Assembly (NCBI RefSeq): GCF_022179805.1 | Contig: NZ_BPUO01000012.1 | Coordinates: forward strand, 62,001-126,000 | From: Cupriavidus pauculus | Lineage (GTDB): Bacteria > Pseudomonadota > Gammaproteobacteria > Burkholderiales > Burkholderiaceae | Direction of reading: 5' to 3' | DNA length: 64,000 nt | Shown here: positions 26,693 through 35,233 of the stretch, in pieces | How positions within the stretch are numbered: position 1 is the first letter of the stretch | How the letters are laid out: every line of letters begins with the position of its first letter | Notes under the pieces: model-generated | What the model saw: the letters and a program-made list of their open reading frames with translations, nothing else | The model's database searches: none | Told to the model about the DNA's origin: nothing | Position numbers and translations under genes: made by a program

Positions 26693-27622
26693 ATGTCCGA
26701 CACTGTCCGTGACCCTTCTAGCGCCCTCATGTCTTCGTCGTTATTGCGCAGGACGCTGGCCGCCACGCTTGTGACGGCTGGCGGGTTCGCCTGCTATTGG
26801 TCCTATCTTTCCGTCAACCAGGAGCGCCTGCTGTTCGATGCGCGCCGCCGCCCGCCGCGCGATCTGCCCGAAGGTATCGATGCGTATGCGCATCCCGTGC
26901 CTGGCGGACTGTTCCGTGGCTACACCTACCACGCCGACCACGAAGGCGTGCGCGACCTGCTGTTCTACCTGCCCGGCCGCGGCGAGGACGTACTGGAAAC
27001 GCTGCAGTTCATGAAATGGCTGCCGGCCGGCATGGGCTTCGCAACCTTCGACTATCGCGGGCTTGGCCATTCGGACGGCATGCCGTCCGAGGCCGCCGCC
27101 GTGGCCGATGCCAGCCAGTTCCTGCTACATATCCGCCGCGCGTTTCCGGGCGTGCGCGTGCACGTGGTGGGCCGCTCGCTGGGTACCGGCGTGGCGATCC
27201 AGCTGGCCGACCTGCAGGATTTCGAAAGCCTGCAGCTGATCACCCCCTACGATTCGCTGCTGGAAATCGTGCGCAAGCGCTTTCCGCTGGTGCCGCTTCG
27301 CCAGCTCATGCGCCACCACTTCGATTCGATCTCGCATTGCAAGAAGGTGGTGCAGAGCACCAAGGTACTGCTGGCCGAGCACGACGACGTGGTGCCGCAC
27401 GAGTGCTCGGAGCGGCTGATGGCCGCGTGGCCGGGCCCCGTGTCGGTGCAGACGATCTCAGGTGCCGACCACCACACGATCGTCGAGCGCCCCGAAACCT
27501 GGCTCGCGCTTTGCGAATTCGCCCAGCAGGTGCCGTTTCAGCCGCCCGAGCGCGTGCCTCAACCGCCGCCGGCCGACGTGACCGAGGCCGGTGTGCCCTT
27601 GCCGCTGTCCGCCGCCCGCTAG
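26693..27622 (+). CDS. membrane-anchored alpha/beta hydrolase
   Basis: A 309-residue hydrolase with an N-terminal hydrophobic anchor (about residues 17-37). The core resembles BEM46/ABHD13-like serine hydrolases: FDYRGLGHSDG at about 120-130, nucleophile Ser in VGRSLGTGVAIQLA (about 163), Asp in LAEHDDVVP (about 229), and His in SGADHHTIVE (about 259). A Pro-rich tail ends the protein. It is followed after 21 bp by the penicillin-binding protein gene on the same strand, and is therefore probably co-transcribed with cell-wall functions. The substrate is unknown. Confidence 0.85.
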   Translation: MSDTVRDPSSALMSSSLLRRTLAATLVTAGGFACYWSYLSVNQERLLFDARRRPPRDLPEGIDAYAHPVPGGLFRGYTYHADHEGVRDLLFYLPGRGEDVLETLQFMKWLPAGMGFATFDYRGLGHSDGMPSEAAAVADASQFLLHIRRAFPGVRVHVVGRSLGTGVAIQLADLQDFESLQLITPYDSLLEIVRKRFPLVPLRQLMRHHFDSISHCKKVVQSTKVLLAEHDDVVPHECSERLMAAWPGPVSVQTISGADHHTIVERPETWLALCEFAQQVPFQPPERVPQPPPADVTEAGVPLPLSAAR

Positions 27623-27643
27623 GGGCGCGGTAGAATGCGCGCC

Positions 27644-29692
27644 ATGAAAAAAATCGTAGTCAAGGCCGCCGGGCTGACCGCCGCGCTGGCTGCGGCGGGC
27701 GTGCTGCTGGCCGGTTTCGCGGCTGTGATCAGCCTGCGGCAACTGCCCTCCATCGACGTCCTGCGCGATTATCGCCCCCAGGTGCCCTTGCGGGTCTTTA
27801 CCCGCGACGACGTGCAGATCGGTGAATTCGGCACCGAACACCGCGAGTTCATTCCGATCGAGCGGATGCCGAAGCCGATGTCCGACGCGCTGCTGGCAGC
27901 CGAGGACGATCAGTTCTACGAACACGTCGGCGTGGACATCCCCGGCCTGGTACGCGCCGCGCTGGCCAATATCGGCGAAGGCTACGCGCAGGGCGCGTCG
28001 ACCATCACGATGCAGGTGGCACGCAATTTCTACCTGTCGCGCGAGAAGACGCTGGCGCGCAAGTGGTATGAAATCCTGCTGGCCTTCCAGATCGACCGCT
28101 CGCTGCCCAAGGACCGCATTCTCGAGCTGTACATGAACCAGGTGTACCTGGGCGAGCATGCCTACGGCTTTGGCAGTGCGGCGCAGACCTATTTCGGCAA
28201 GCCGCTGGCGCAGCTGTCGCTGGCGGAGACCGCCATGCTGGCGGGCCTGCCCAAGGCGCCGTCGACGATGAACCCCGTGGTCAACCTGCCGCGCGCCAAG
28301 CGCCGCCAGGAATACGTGCTGGGCCGCATGCTGGCGCTGGGCATGATCACGCAGGACCAGTACCGCGAGGCCCGCAACGCACAGATCGTGGTCAAGCACG
28401 ATGCCAACGGGCGCTTTGACGGGCATGCCGAGTACGTGGCGGAACTGGCGCGCCAGCTCGCACACGACCGCTTTGGCGATGAAGCGTACACGCGCGGCAT
28501 CAATGTCTACACCACGGTGTCGTCCATGCACCAGACGCAGGCCTACGATGCCGTGCAATCGGGCATCGAACGCTACGGCAAGCGGCACGGCGCGGCCAAG
28601 GCCGCGGTGGCGTTGCCCCAGGCGGCGCTGGTATCGCTGGACGCGCGCACCGGCGCGATCGAGGCCCTGATCGGCGGCACCGACTTTGCCACGAACCGCT
28701 TCAACCACGCCACGCAGGCGCAGCGTCAGCCGGGCTCGACGTTCAAGCCGTTCATCTATTCGGCGGCACTGGAGCGCGGCATTTCGCCGGGCACGCTGAT
28801 CAATGACGCACCGCTCGACAATTCGCCGCGCTGGCAGCCGTCGAACGATGATGGCCGCTTCGTGGGGCCCATCACCGTGCGCGATGCGCTGGCCGAGTCG
28901 CGCAACCTGCCGGCCATCCGCACGCTGCAGGCCATCGGCATTCCGTACGCGATCGACTTCGCCGGCAAGTTTGGCTTCTCGACCAAGCGCCTGCCGCCGT
29001 ACCTGCCGCTGGCGCTGGGCACGGGCACCACGTCGCCGCTGCGGCTGGCCGCGGCCTATGGCGTGTTTGCCAACCAGGGCCATCGCATCGAGCCGTACCT
29101 GATCCAGAAGATCACGGACGGCGAGGGCAACGTGCTGTTCTCGGCGGAATCCAACGATGACGCCGCGCCGACGCGCGTGATTTCCGAGCGCAACGCCTTT
29201 GTCATGAACAGCCTGCTGCAAAGCGTGGTGGACGAAGGTACGGGTACCGGGATCAAGCGCTACCTGCGCCGCGATGACGTGGCCGGCAAGACCGGCACCA
29301 CCAACGATTCGGTCGATGGCTGGTTCGCGGGCTACGCCGGTCAGGTCGTGACCGTGGCCTGGATGGGTTTCGACGACAACCGCACGCTCGGCCGTCACGA
29401 ATTTGGCGCCACCACGGCCCTGCCCATCTGGGCGGCCTACATGGAAGGCCGGCTGGCCGGTGTGCCCGATGCCGGCTTTGTCGCGCCGCCGCAGCTGGCC
29501 AAATTCAACAACGACTGGGCCTATGCCGAGAATGCCGACGGTACGCATGGCATCGCCGCGCTGGGCTTCCCGCCGCCGCCCGCCGTGCCGGACACCCCGG
29601 TCGATGGCGTGACGCCGATGGCGCCCACGCCCGCCGCGCTTGACGTACCGGCATCGGCCAGCGCGCCGCGCGCCAGCAGCGGCGCCCTATGA
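27644..29692 (+). CDS. class A (bifunctional) penicillin-binding protein, PBP1A family
   Basis: A 682-residue peptidoglycan synthase with one N-terminal membrane anchor (about 7-30). The glycosyltransferase domain carries EDDQFYEH (catalytic Glu87), GASTITMQVARN and LELYMNQVYLG. The transpeptidase domain has nucleophile Ser365 in PGSTFKPF, the SRN motif at 419-421 and KTGT at 549-552. It is shorter than canonical PBP1a (about 800 residues), lacking room for the extra OB/ODD domain, so it is probably an accessory class A enzyme. ATG at 27644 follows an in-frame ATG at 27635. The last bases overlap the ArsB-like gene by four (ATGA), suggesting translational coupling. Confidence 0.92.
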   Translation: MKKIVVKAAGLTAALAAAGVLLAGFAAVISLRQLPSIDVLRDYRPQVPLRVFTRDDVQIGEFGTEHREFIPIERMPKPMSDALLAAEDDQFYEHVGVDIPGLVRAALANIGEGYAQGASTITMQVARNFYLSREKTLARKWYEILLAFQIDRSLPKDRILELYMNQVYLGEHAYGFGSAAQTYFGKPLAQLSLAETAMLAGLPKAPSTMNPVVNLPRAKRRQEYVLGRMLALGMITQDQYREARNAQIVVKHDANGRFDGHAEYVAELARQLAHDRFGDEAYTRGINVYTTVSSMHQTQAYDAVQSGIERYGKRHGAAKAAVALPQAALVSLDARTGAIEALIGGTDFATNRFNHATQAQRQPGSTFKPFIYSAALERGISPGTLINDAPLDNSPRWQPSNDDGRFVGPITVRDALAESRNLPAIRTLQAIGIPYAIDFAGKFGFSTKRLPPYLPLALGTGTTSPLRLAAAYGVFANQGHRIEPYLIQKITDGEGNVLFSAESNDDAAPTRVISERNAFVMNSLLQSVVDEGTGTGIKRYLRRDDVAGKTGTTNDSVDGWFAGYAGQVVTVAWMGFDDNRTLGRHEFGATTALPIWAAYMEGRLAGVPDAGFVAPPQLAKFNNDWAYAENADGTHGIAALGFPPPPAVPDTPVDGVTPMAPTPAALDVPASASAPRASSGAL

Positions 29693-30960
29693 CATCGCTG
29701 ATGCCCGCCTACGCCACGCCGCTGATCTGGGCGGTTGCCGCCCTGGCGACCATGGGCGTGCTGTTCCGCCCGTTCCGGCTGCCCGAGCCTTTCTGGGCCA
29801 TGGCGGGCGCACTGCTGCTATGCCTGGCCGGATTGCTGCCGTGGCGCGACGCCCTCGCGGCCGTGGCGCATGGCAACGATGTCTACCTGTTCCTGGCGGG
29901 GATGATGCTGATCTCCGAACTAGCGCGCAAGACCGGGCTGTTCGACCATGTTGCCGCGCTGGCCGTGCGCGGCGCACGCGGATCCGCGCGGCGGCTGTTC
30001 GTGCTGGTCTATGGCTTTGGCATCGCGGTAACAGCCTTCATGTCCAACGATGCGACGGCCGTCGTGCTGACGCCGGCCGTGCTGGCCGCCACGCGCGCCG
30101 CCCGCGTGAAGCATCCGTTGCCGCATCTCTATGCCTGCGCGTTCATCGCCAACGCGGCCAGCTTTGTGCTGCCGATCTCGAACCCGGCCAATCTGGTGCT
30201 GTTCGGCGAGCGCATGCCCGCGCTGACGGGCTGGCTGGCGCGTTTCACGTTGCCGTCGATCGTTGCCATCGTCATGACGTTCGCGGTGCTTTACTGGACC
30301 CAGCGCAAGGCGTTGGCGGAACGCATTGCCGATGACGTCGAGACGCCGCCGCTGTCGTTGCAGGCGTGGCTGACCACGGCCGGCATCGTGCTGACCGGCG
30401 CGGCGCTGCTGACGGCATCGATGCATGGGCACGACCTGGGATGGCCGACCTTCATTGGCGGCGCCGCGACACTGCTGGCGGTCTGCGCCACCCAGCCGCG
30501 CCTGCTGCGCCCGGCGCTGGCCGAGGTGTCCTGGGGCGTGCTGCCGATGGTGGCGGGCCTGTTCGTGCTGGTGGCGGGCCTGTCGCAGACCGGCTTGACC
30601 GATCAACTTGCGCACTGGGTGCGCGAACTGTCGATGCGGCACGGCAGCGACGCGGTGGTGGGCGCCGGCATCGCCGGGGCGCTGGTCGGCCTGGTAAGCA
30701 ATGTGGTCAACAACCTGCCGGCAGGGCTGTTCGCCGCATCAGCGCTGGCCGCGGGCCATGCGTCGGAAACAGTGACGGCGGCGGTACTGATCGGGGTGGA
30801 CCTTGGGCCCAACCTGTCGGTGACGGGCTCGCTGGCTACCTTGCTGTGGCTGACCGCGCTGCGGCGCGAAGGCCACCACATCGGCGCCGGGACGTTCCTG
30901 AAAACCGGCGCCATCGTGATGCCGCTGGCCCTGCTGCCCGCACTGGCTGTCCTGCGCTGA
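29689..30960 (+). CDS. ArsB/SLC13-like anion permease
   Basis: A 423-residue inner-membrane protein with about eleven spans, of the ion-transporter superfamily that includes ArsB and divalent-anion/Na+ symporters. SNDATAVVLTPAVLAATRAA (about 118-137) and NAASFVLPISNPANLVLFG (about 157-175) are ArsB-like signature loops, repeated in weaker form near the C-terminus (SNVVNNLPAGL). No arsR, arsC or arsA lies nearby, so an arsenite role is unproven. It starts inside the stop codon of the penicillin-binding protein gene (4-bp overlap), so the two are coupled. Confidence 0.85.
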   Translation: MTSLMPAYATPLIWAVAALATMGVLFRPFRLPEPFWAMAGALLLCLAGLLPWRDALAAVAHGNDVYLFLAGMMLISELARKTGLFDHVAALAVRGARGSARRLFVLVYGFGIAVTAFMSNDATAVVLTPAVLAATRAARVKHPLPHLYACAFIANAASFVLPISNPANLVLFGERMPALTGWLARFTLPSIVAIVMTFAVLYWTQRKALAERIADDVETPPLSLQAWLTTAGIVLTGAALLTASMHGHDLGWPTFIGGAATLLAVCATQPRLLRPALAEVSWGVLPMVAGLFVLVAGLSQTGLTDQLAHWVRELSMRHGSDAVVGAGIAGALVGLVSNVVNNLPAGLFAASALAAGHASETVTAAVLIGVDLGPNLSVTGSLATLLWLTALRREGHHIGAGTFLKTGAIVMPLALLPALAVLR

Positions 30961-31039
30961 ATGCGCGGCCGCGGATTTCGCTTATAGTGAAGCACCGCGC
31001 ACCGCGCCCCTATTCCAGGCCGACCTGTCGGCGTACTAC

Positions 31040-31762
31040 ATGTCACACAAGGATCACCCCGAAGGGGGCAAGCCCCCCGCGCATACGCCGGTTTCCGACC
31101 GGATCCGCGCCCGGATCGCCGAGGCCGGCGAGCGCTTCCATGCGAACGACAACATCGCGCACTTCATCGAACACGGTGAACTCGATGCGCTGCAGGCCGA
31201 AGTCGAAGCCCGCATGGAAGAGGTACTGCGCACGCTGGTGATCGACGTCGACCAGGATCACAACACGCGCGAAACCGCGCGCCGCGTGGCCAAGATGTAC
31301 CTGAAGGAAATCTTCGCCGGTCGCTACGCCAAGCCGCCCGAAGTGACCGAATTCCCGAATGTCGAGCAGCTCAACGAGCTGATGATCGTCGGCCCGATCC
31401 GCGTACGCAGTGCCTGCTCGCACCATCTCTGCCCGATCATCGGCAGCCTCTGGGTGGGCGTGATGCCGAACCGGCATTCGAACCTGATCGGCCTGTCCAA
31501 GTATGCGCGGCTGGCCGAGTGGATCATGTGCCGTCCGCAGATCCAGGAAGAAGCAGTGGCCCAGGTGGCCGACCTGCTCCAGGAAAAGATGAACCCGGAC
31601 GGCCTTGCCATCGTGATGGAAGCCGAGCACTTCTGCATGCACTGGCGCGGGGTGCGTGACACCGACGCCAAGATGACCAATAGTGTGATGCGGGGGTCGT
31701 TTCTCAAGGACGACAAGCTGCGCCGCGAATTCCTGACGCTGTTGAATCTGAATCGACGGTGA
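31040..31762 (+). CDS. folE: GTP cyclohydrolase I
   Basis: First enzyme of the tetrahydrofolate/pterin pathway, converting GTP to 7,8-dihydroneopterin triphosphate. The 240-residue protein has the zinc site Cys126 and His129 in SACSHHLCP plus Cys199 in EAEHFCMHWRG, matching Cys110/His113/Cys181 of E. coli FolE. The N-terminal 35 residues are a variable extension. RVRSACSHHLCPIIGSLWVG is strongly conserved. It lies 79 bp after the ArsB-like gene, with a TATAGT-like -10 at 30983-30988, and 52 bp before a BLUF photoreceptor gene. Confidence 0.96.
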   Translation: MSHKDHPEGGKPPAHTPVSDRIRARIAEAGERFHANDNIAHFIEHGELDALQAEVEARMEEVLRTLVIDVDQDHNTRETARRVAKMYLKEIFAGRYAKPPEVTEFPNVEQLNELMIVGPIRVRSACSHHLCPIIGSLWVGVMPNRHSNLIGLSKYARLAEWIMCRPQIQEEAVAQVADLLQEKMNPDGLAIVMEAEHFCMHWRGVRDTDAKMTNSVMRGSFLKDDKLRREFLTLLNLNRR

Positions 31763-31814
31763 TGCGCCGTTGATCCCCGGTTGATCCGATCCCCCGGAAC
31801 CGCAAGAGGAACCC

Positions 31815-32258
31815 ATGCTAGTTCGCCTGCTATATGCCAGCCGCGCCAGGGAACCACTGGCCGCCGATGTGCTGGACGACATCCTCGACACGAGCCTGGC
31901 GCAGAACCCGCGCCACGGCATCACCGGCGTGCTGTGCCACAGCAACACCGTCTTCCTGCAAGCGTTGGAAGGCAGCCGCGAAGCGGTGTCGCACCTCTTC
32001 CTCAATATCGGCACGGACCGCCGCCATCACGACGTGGTTCTGCTGCACTACGAGGAAATTGCTGAGCGTGCGTTTTCCGGCTGGTCAATGGGGCGCGTCA
32101 ACGCCAGCAAGATCAACGCTGCCACGTTGCTCAAGTATTCGGCGCAGGGCGAACTCGACCCCTACCGCATGCAAGGTGCTGCATCCCTGGCCTTGCTCAA
32201 GGAATTGATTGCCGGAGCGTCGATAGTCGGACGCAGCCAGGACCGGGGTCGGAACTAG
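31815..32258 (+). CDS. stand-alone BLUF-domain blue-light photoreceptor
   Basis: A 147-residue short BLUF protein that should bind FAD and sense blue light. The photoactive residues match AppA with a constant offset of 14: Tyr7 (AppA Tyr21), Asn31 (Asn45), Gln49 (Gln63), Trp90 (Trp104) and Met92 (Met106). The signatures MLVRLLYASRA, GITGVL and FLQALEG are present. After the BLUF core (about residue 95) there are some 50 residues of helical cap and no output domain, so it must signal through a partner protein. It lies 52 bp downstream of folE on the same strand. GCAAGAGG precedes the ATG. The partner is not identifiable here. Confidence 0.93.
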   Translation: MLVRLLYASRAREPLAADVLDDILDTSLAQNPRHGITGVLCHSNTVFLQALEGSREAVSHLFLNIGTDRRHHDVVLLHYEEIAERAFSGWSMGRVNASKINAATLLKYSAQGELDPYRMQGAASLALLKELIAGASIVGRSQDRGRN

Positions 32259-32277
32259 TTTCGTCCGGAAGGTGCCC

Positions 32278-32529
32278 TCAGGAGGAAAGCTGGCCGAAAA
32301 GGCCGCATTCCAGGTCGCTTTCCAGTTCTTCCACCCATGCCGTGCCGGGCCCGGCATCATAGACGCTTTCCGCGCCGGTACGCTGCCTGCGCACCGTCAC
32401 CTGCCGCGCCGTCGTGCCGTTGACGTCCGAAATCTCGAACTCCTGTACGGCAAGACCCACCTGCCTGAATACGGCCTCCACGTCGTGCCGTTCGTCCGGG
32501 GAAAATTCGTCGAATTGACGCATCGTCAT
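32278..32529 (-). CDS. small conserved-looking hypothetical protein
   Basis: An 83-residue acidic protein starting MTMRQFDEFSPDERHDVEAV and ending GLFGQLSS. ATG at 32529 sits seven bases after GGAGG, an excellent ribosome-binding site, which makes a real gene likely. It has a short DVNGTTARQVTVRRQRTG beta-rich middle and a single Cys. No family is recognised. It is convergent with the BLUF gene, 19 bp between stops, and is the last intact gene before the degraded region. Confidence 0.6.
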   Translation of the reverse strand: MTMRQFDEFSPDERHDVEAVFRQVGLAVQEFEISDVNGTTARQVTVRRQRTGAESVYDAGPGTAWVEELESDLECGLFGQLSS

Positions 32530-32672
32530 GGCACACCTCCATACAGGATTGCGCGGCGCAGGGTCCTGGCGACTTCCGTCATGAGGACTGCGCGCGCGCA
32601 TAGAATGCCATCTTTCCGCGGCGTTCGTGATGCACTGCGAAAGACCATAACGACCGCGAATGTATTGGCTCT

Positions 32673-33450
32673 CTAACGCCCCACCACTTCGAAGGCGCCG
32701 CCGGTGGTTCCATTGGCGTGCGGCTGCGGACGCGTGCCGCGTCGGTCGGCATACTGTCCCCGGCAGTGGTTGTCGATCCAATCGGCCGTCGTGTCCATCG
32801 TCGTGTCCGACAACGATCGGTAGCCCGACGATTGCTGGGTTGCCGACCCGTTTATTGAGAACACGCTGCCGAGTGCGCTCTGGAAGGAGCCGGTCAATTG
32901 CGTCCCTGGTGCCCTTCGCGCGAGGCATCGGAATGCAAGGTGCGGATGCTCAGGCTGGTGGTGTTGGCGAACACGCGGGCATCAGCCCCCGAGTTCAGGC
33001 CCCTGATACGGTGTGCCGATCATCAGCCCGCCCGTCGCACTGACGTTGCGGGCCACGCGCCATGTGCCGGTACCAGTCGCCATACACGGCTTGACCTGCA
33101 CGTCGTCGCCAAGCTGGCCCAGCTTGGCGACGACAAACGCATACCCGGGCGTCACGCCCAGCGGGCCGGCATTCAGTTGCGCGGCCGACACCGTAAACCG
33201 GCGAGACTCCTCGGTTGCCTCGATCACGCTCACCTCCACGTCGTTGCTGCCGTTCAACAGCGTGAAACGCATTTGGCCCGGGAGGCACCATTGTCGTAAA
33301 GATCAGGGCGCCGGCCTGGCGCACCGCGATTCGCGCTTGGGTCTGGGCAATCCCCTTGATGACCGCGCCCGAGCCGGTACTGCGTTTCAACGCGTGTTCG
33401 GGCGCCCATTGCACGCTGTACACGGCCGGCCCCGAGAACGAATGGCAGCG
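32673..33450 (-). pseudogene. remnant of a fimbrial outer-membrane usher (FimD/CsuD type)
   Basis: Fragments of a chaperone-usher pilus usher, in more than one frame. The best stretch reads GIAQTQARIAVRQAGALIFT, then MVPPG, then SNDVEVSVIEATEESRRFTV. This is the usher signature around the plug/middle domain (ATVxVxQNGxxIYxTxVPPGPF ... DLxVxVxEADGxxxxF). Further down, ARNVSATGGLMIGTPYQG and SFQSALGSVFSINGSATQQ resemble barrel strands. Frames change near 33275 and 32990, internal sections are missing, and both ends are cut. No chaperone, pilin or adhesin gene is adjacent. The identification rests on the motif pattern alone. Confidence 0.65.
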
Positions 33451-33456
33451 AACTGA

Positions 33457-33760
33457 TTGGTGCGCTCACCCAAAAACCCGTGGATCGCCATCACGGACTT
33501 CAGCATGGGGCGCGGCGGTACATTGCTGGACGGGTTCAACCTGCTGCGCAGGCTGGCACGGCTCTGCTCGGAAACGCGCATCGTCATCGTCAGCGCACGG
33601 ACCAATCCTGGCATCGCCGCGCGGGCCAAGAAGCTCGGCGCCCGCGCGTTCGTCAGCAACGAGGACGACCTCGACGAAATCGTCTGCACCTGCATCCAGG
33701 TCACCCTCAGCCATGGCAATTTCCTTTCCCCTATCCATCCACGCGGTGCTGGACAGCGTC
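33457..33760 (+). pseudogene. truncated RcsB/BvgA-like response-regulator receiver
   Basis: The frame WIAITDFSMGRGGTLLDGFN, LLRRLARL, RIVIVSARTNPGIAARAKK, LGARAFVSNEDDLDEIV reproduces a receiver domain from the phospho-acceptor Asp onward, closest in style to RcsB (ITDLSM...DG...L...I). The first 50 or so residues with the acidic pocket are absent, as is the whole LuxR-type DNA-binding domain. The frame then runs into out-of-frame kinase sequence near 33740. It abuts the usher remnant on the opposite strand. Confidence 0.65.
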
Positions 33761-35083
33761 GCATCAGCCGCGCCGGTTGCCATCTGCGCGAAGCTGACGG
33801 AATTGATGAGTGGCCATATCACCGTCGAAAGCGTGGAGGGCGTGGGCAGCGCCTTTACGGTAGTGGTGCCGCTGGAGAAGGCCGAAGCAGCCGTGGCGGA
33901 GCCCTTGACGCGCGGGACACGCGCGATGATCCTTTGCCAGGAGGCGGGATCGGGCGCCATGTTGCAGGCCTGGCTCGAGCGTGCCGACTGGCGCTGTGAC
34001 GCCTTCCACAACTTCGGCGCCGCTCAGGCGTGGCTGCGGGCGAACCGGCCGCATATCCTTGTCGTCACCGGCGAGCATGACGTCGATGTCATCGCCGCTC
34101 TCCGGCAACTGCATCCGGCGAACGTGGCATAGGTCACGCGGGATGGGCCAGAGCACCCGGTCCGACGCGGACATGGCATTTGCGAGGTCTCGACGTTCAG
34201 CCACCACTCCATCCTTGCCGGCGCACTTGCGGCCTTGAATGCCCCGCCGTATGGCGGCGGGAGTGCCCTACCGGCTGCCATCGAATCCCCACCGGCGCGT
34301 AACGTCAGCAACAAGGGCGTTGGCAATCAGCCTGCGAATACCGGGCCATGCACTTCCCTGAGTGCCGTCCGATTCTGGTGGCAGAGGGCAATGCCCCGAA
34401 CCAGACGCTCATCGCCGAGCAGCTATGCATGCTTGGCTGGGATCCGCTCGTGGTCGGCGACGGGCGCCTGGCACTCGCGGCCTACGAACACGGGGACTTC
34501 GACACCGTCCTGACTGACGTCCATATGCCCTTGATAGACGGCTATGAACTGCTCGTCGCCATCCGCGCCATCGATCCCGATATTCCGGTGCTGGCGATCA
34601 GCGCGGTGACCAACAACGAAAAGCCGGCGAATGGAACGCACGCGAATTCTCTGGTCATATCGCCAAGCCAGCCTTGCTGGAATCGCTAGAACAGGCGCTG
34701 CGTTCCATTCCAGATCCAGCAACACCCGATTCGACGCTTTCCAACCACATGAAGCTACCTCACGACAACCCCCCAATTCCGGCCTCTGAAATTGCGCGAT
34801 ACACGGCCATCTTGCGCGAACACCTGCAAAGCGACGAGCCCGATCTGTCGAGCATCGTGCAGCGTCGGGACCTGGCCGGCATGTGCCATTGGGTACACCG
34901 GTGTGCGGGTGCGTTGCTGATCGTCAATGCGCTCGATATGGTGAAGCTGCGCCGCCACGTGAAATCGCTGGGCGACCAAGGCAATAGCTGGAGACACCGG
35001 AAATTGCTGAGAGTGCGGCGGCACTGCAATCTGCCGTGCACGCATTCCGCATGGCAGAGCAACCTTCCGAGAGCTTGGGGTAG
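33743..35083 (+). pseudogene. remnant of a BvgS/RcsC-like hybrid sensor kinase
   Basis: 3' part of a hybrid histidine kinase. It starts within the ATPase domain (ICAKLTELMSGHITVESVEG, then SAFTVVVPLE). A receiver-like domain follows (MILCQEAGSGAMLQAWLERA), ending at a stop near 34132. A second receiver begins about 34348 (ILVAEGNAPNQTLIAEQL, then VLTDVHMPLIDGYELL) and continues in another frame as GHIAKPALLESLEQAL. A histidine-phosphotransfer domain is centred on CHWVHRCAGALLIV. The true C-terminus HAFRMAEQPSESLG ends at 35083 in a third frame. At least three frame breaks (about 34140-34340, 34640, 34985) and loss of the sensor and dimerisation parts show that it is non-functional. Confidence 0.75.
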
Positions 35084-35233
35084 GCGGACGCCCTCCGTTG
35101 GACCGGCGACACATGCAAGAATTTGCGCAGGCCGGTTGACCAGACGATAATGTCGCGTCCGAATCTGACTTGGCAAGCAGCCGGGCCAGATTCAGGGCTT
35201 TCGCACATCGCCAAGCCGTCCGTCATCGCCCTC

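Noticed and set aside
27458..29548. 696-codon minus-strand frame opposite the penicillin-binding protein gene
   Set aside because: No domains and biased composition; the plus-strand gene has every catalytic motif.
29689..30960. Arsenic-resistance operon
   Set aside because: Only an ArsB-like permease is present; no arsR, arsC or arsA homologue is in the window.
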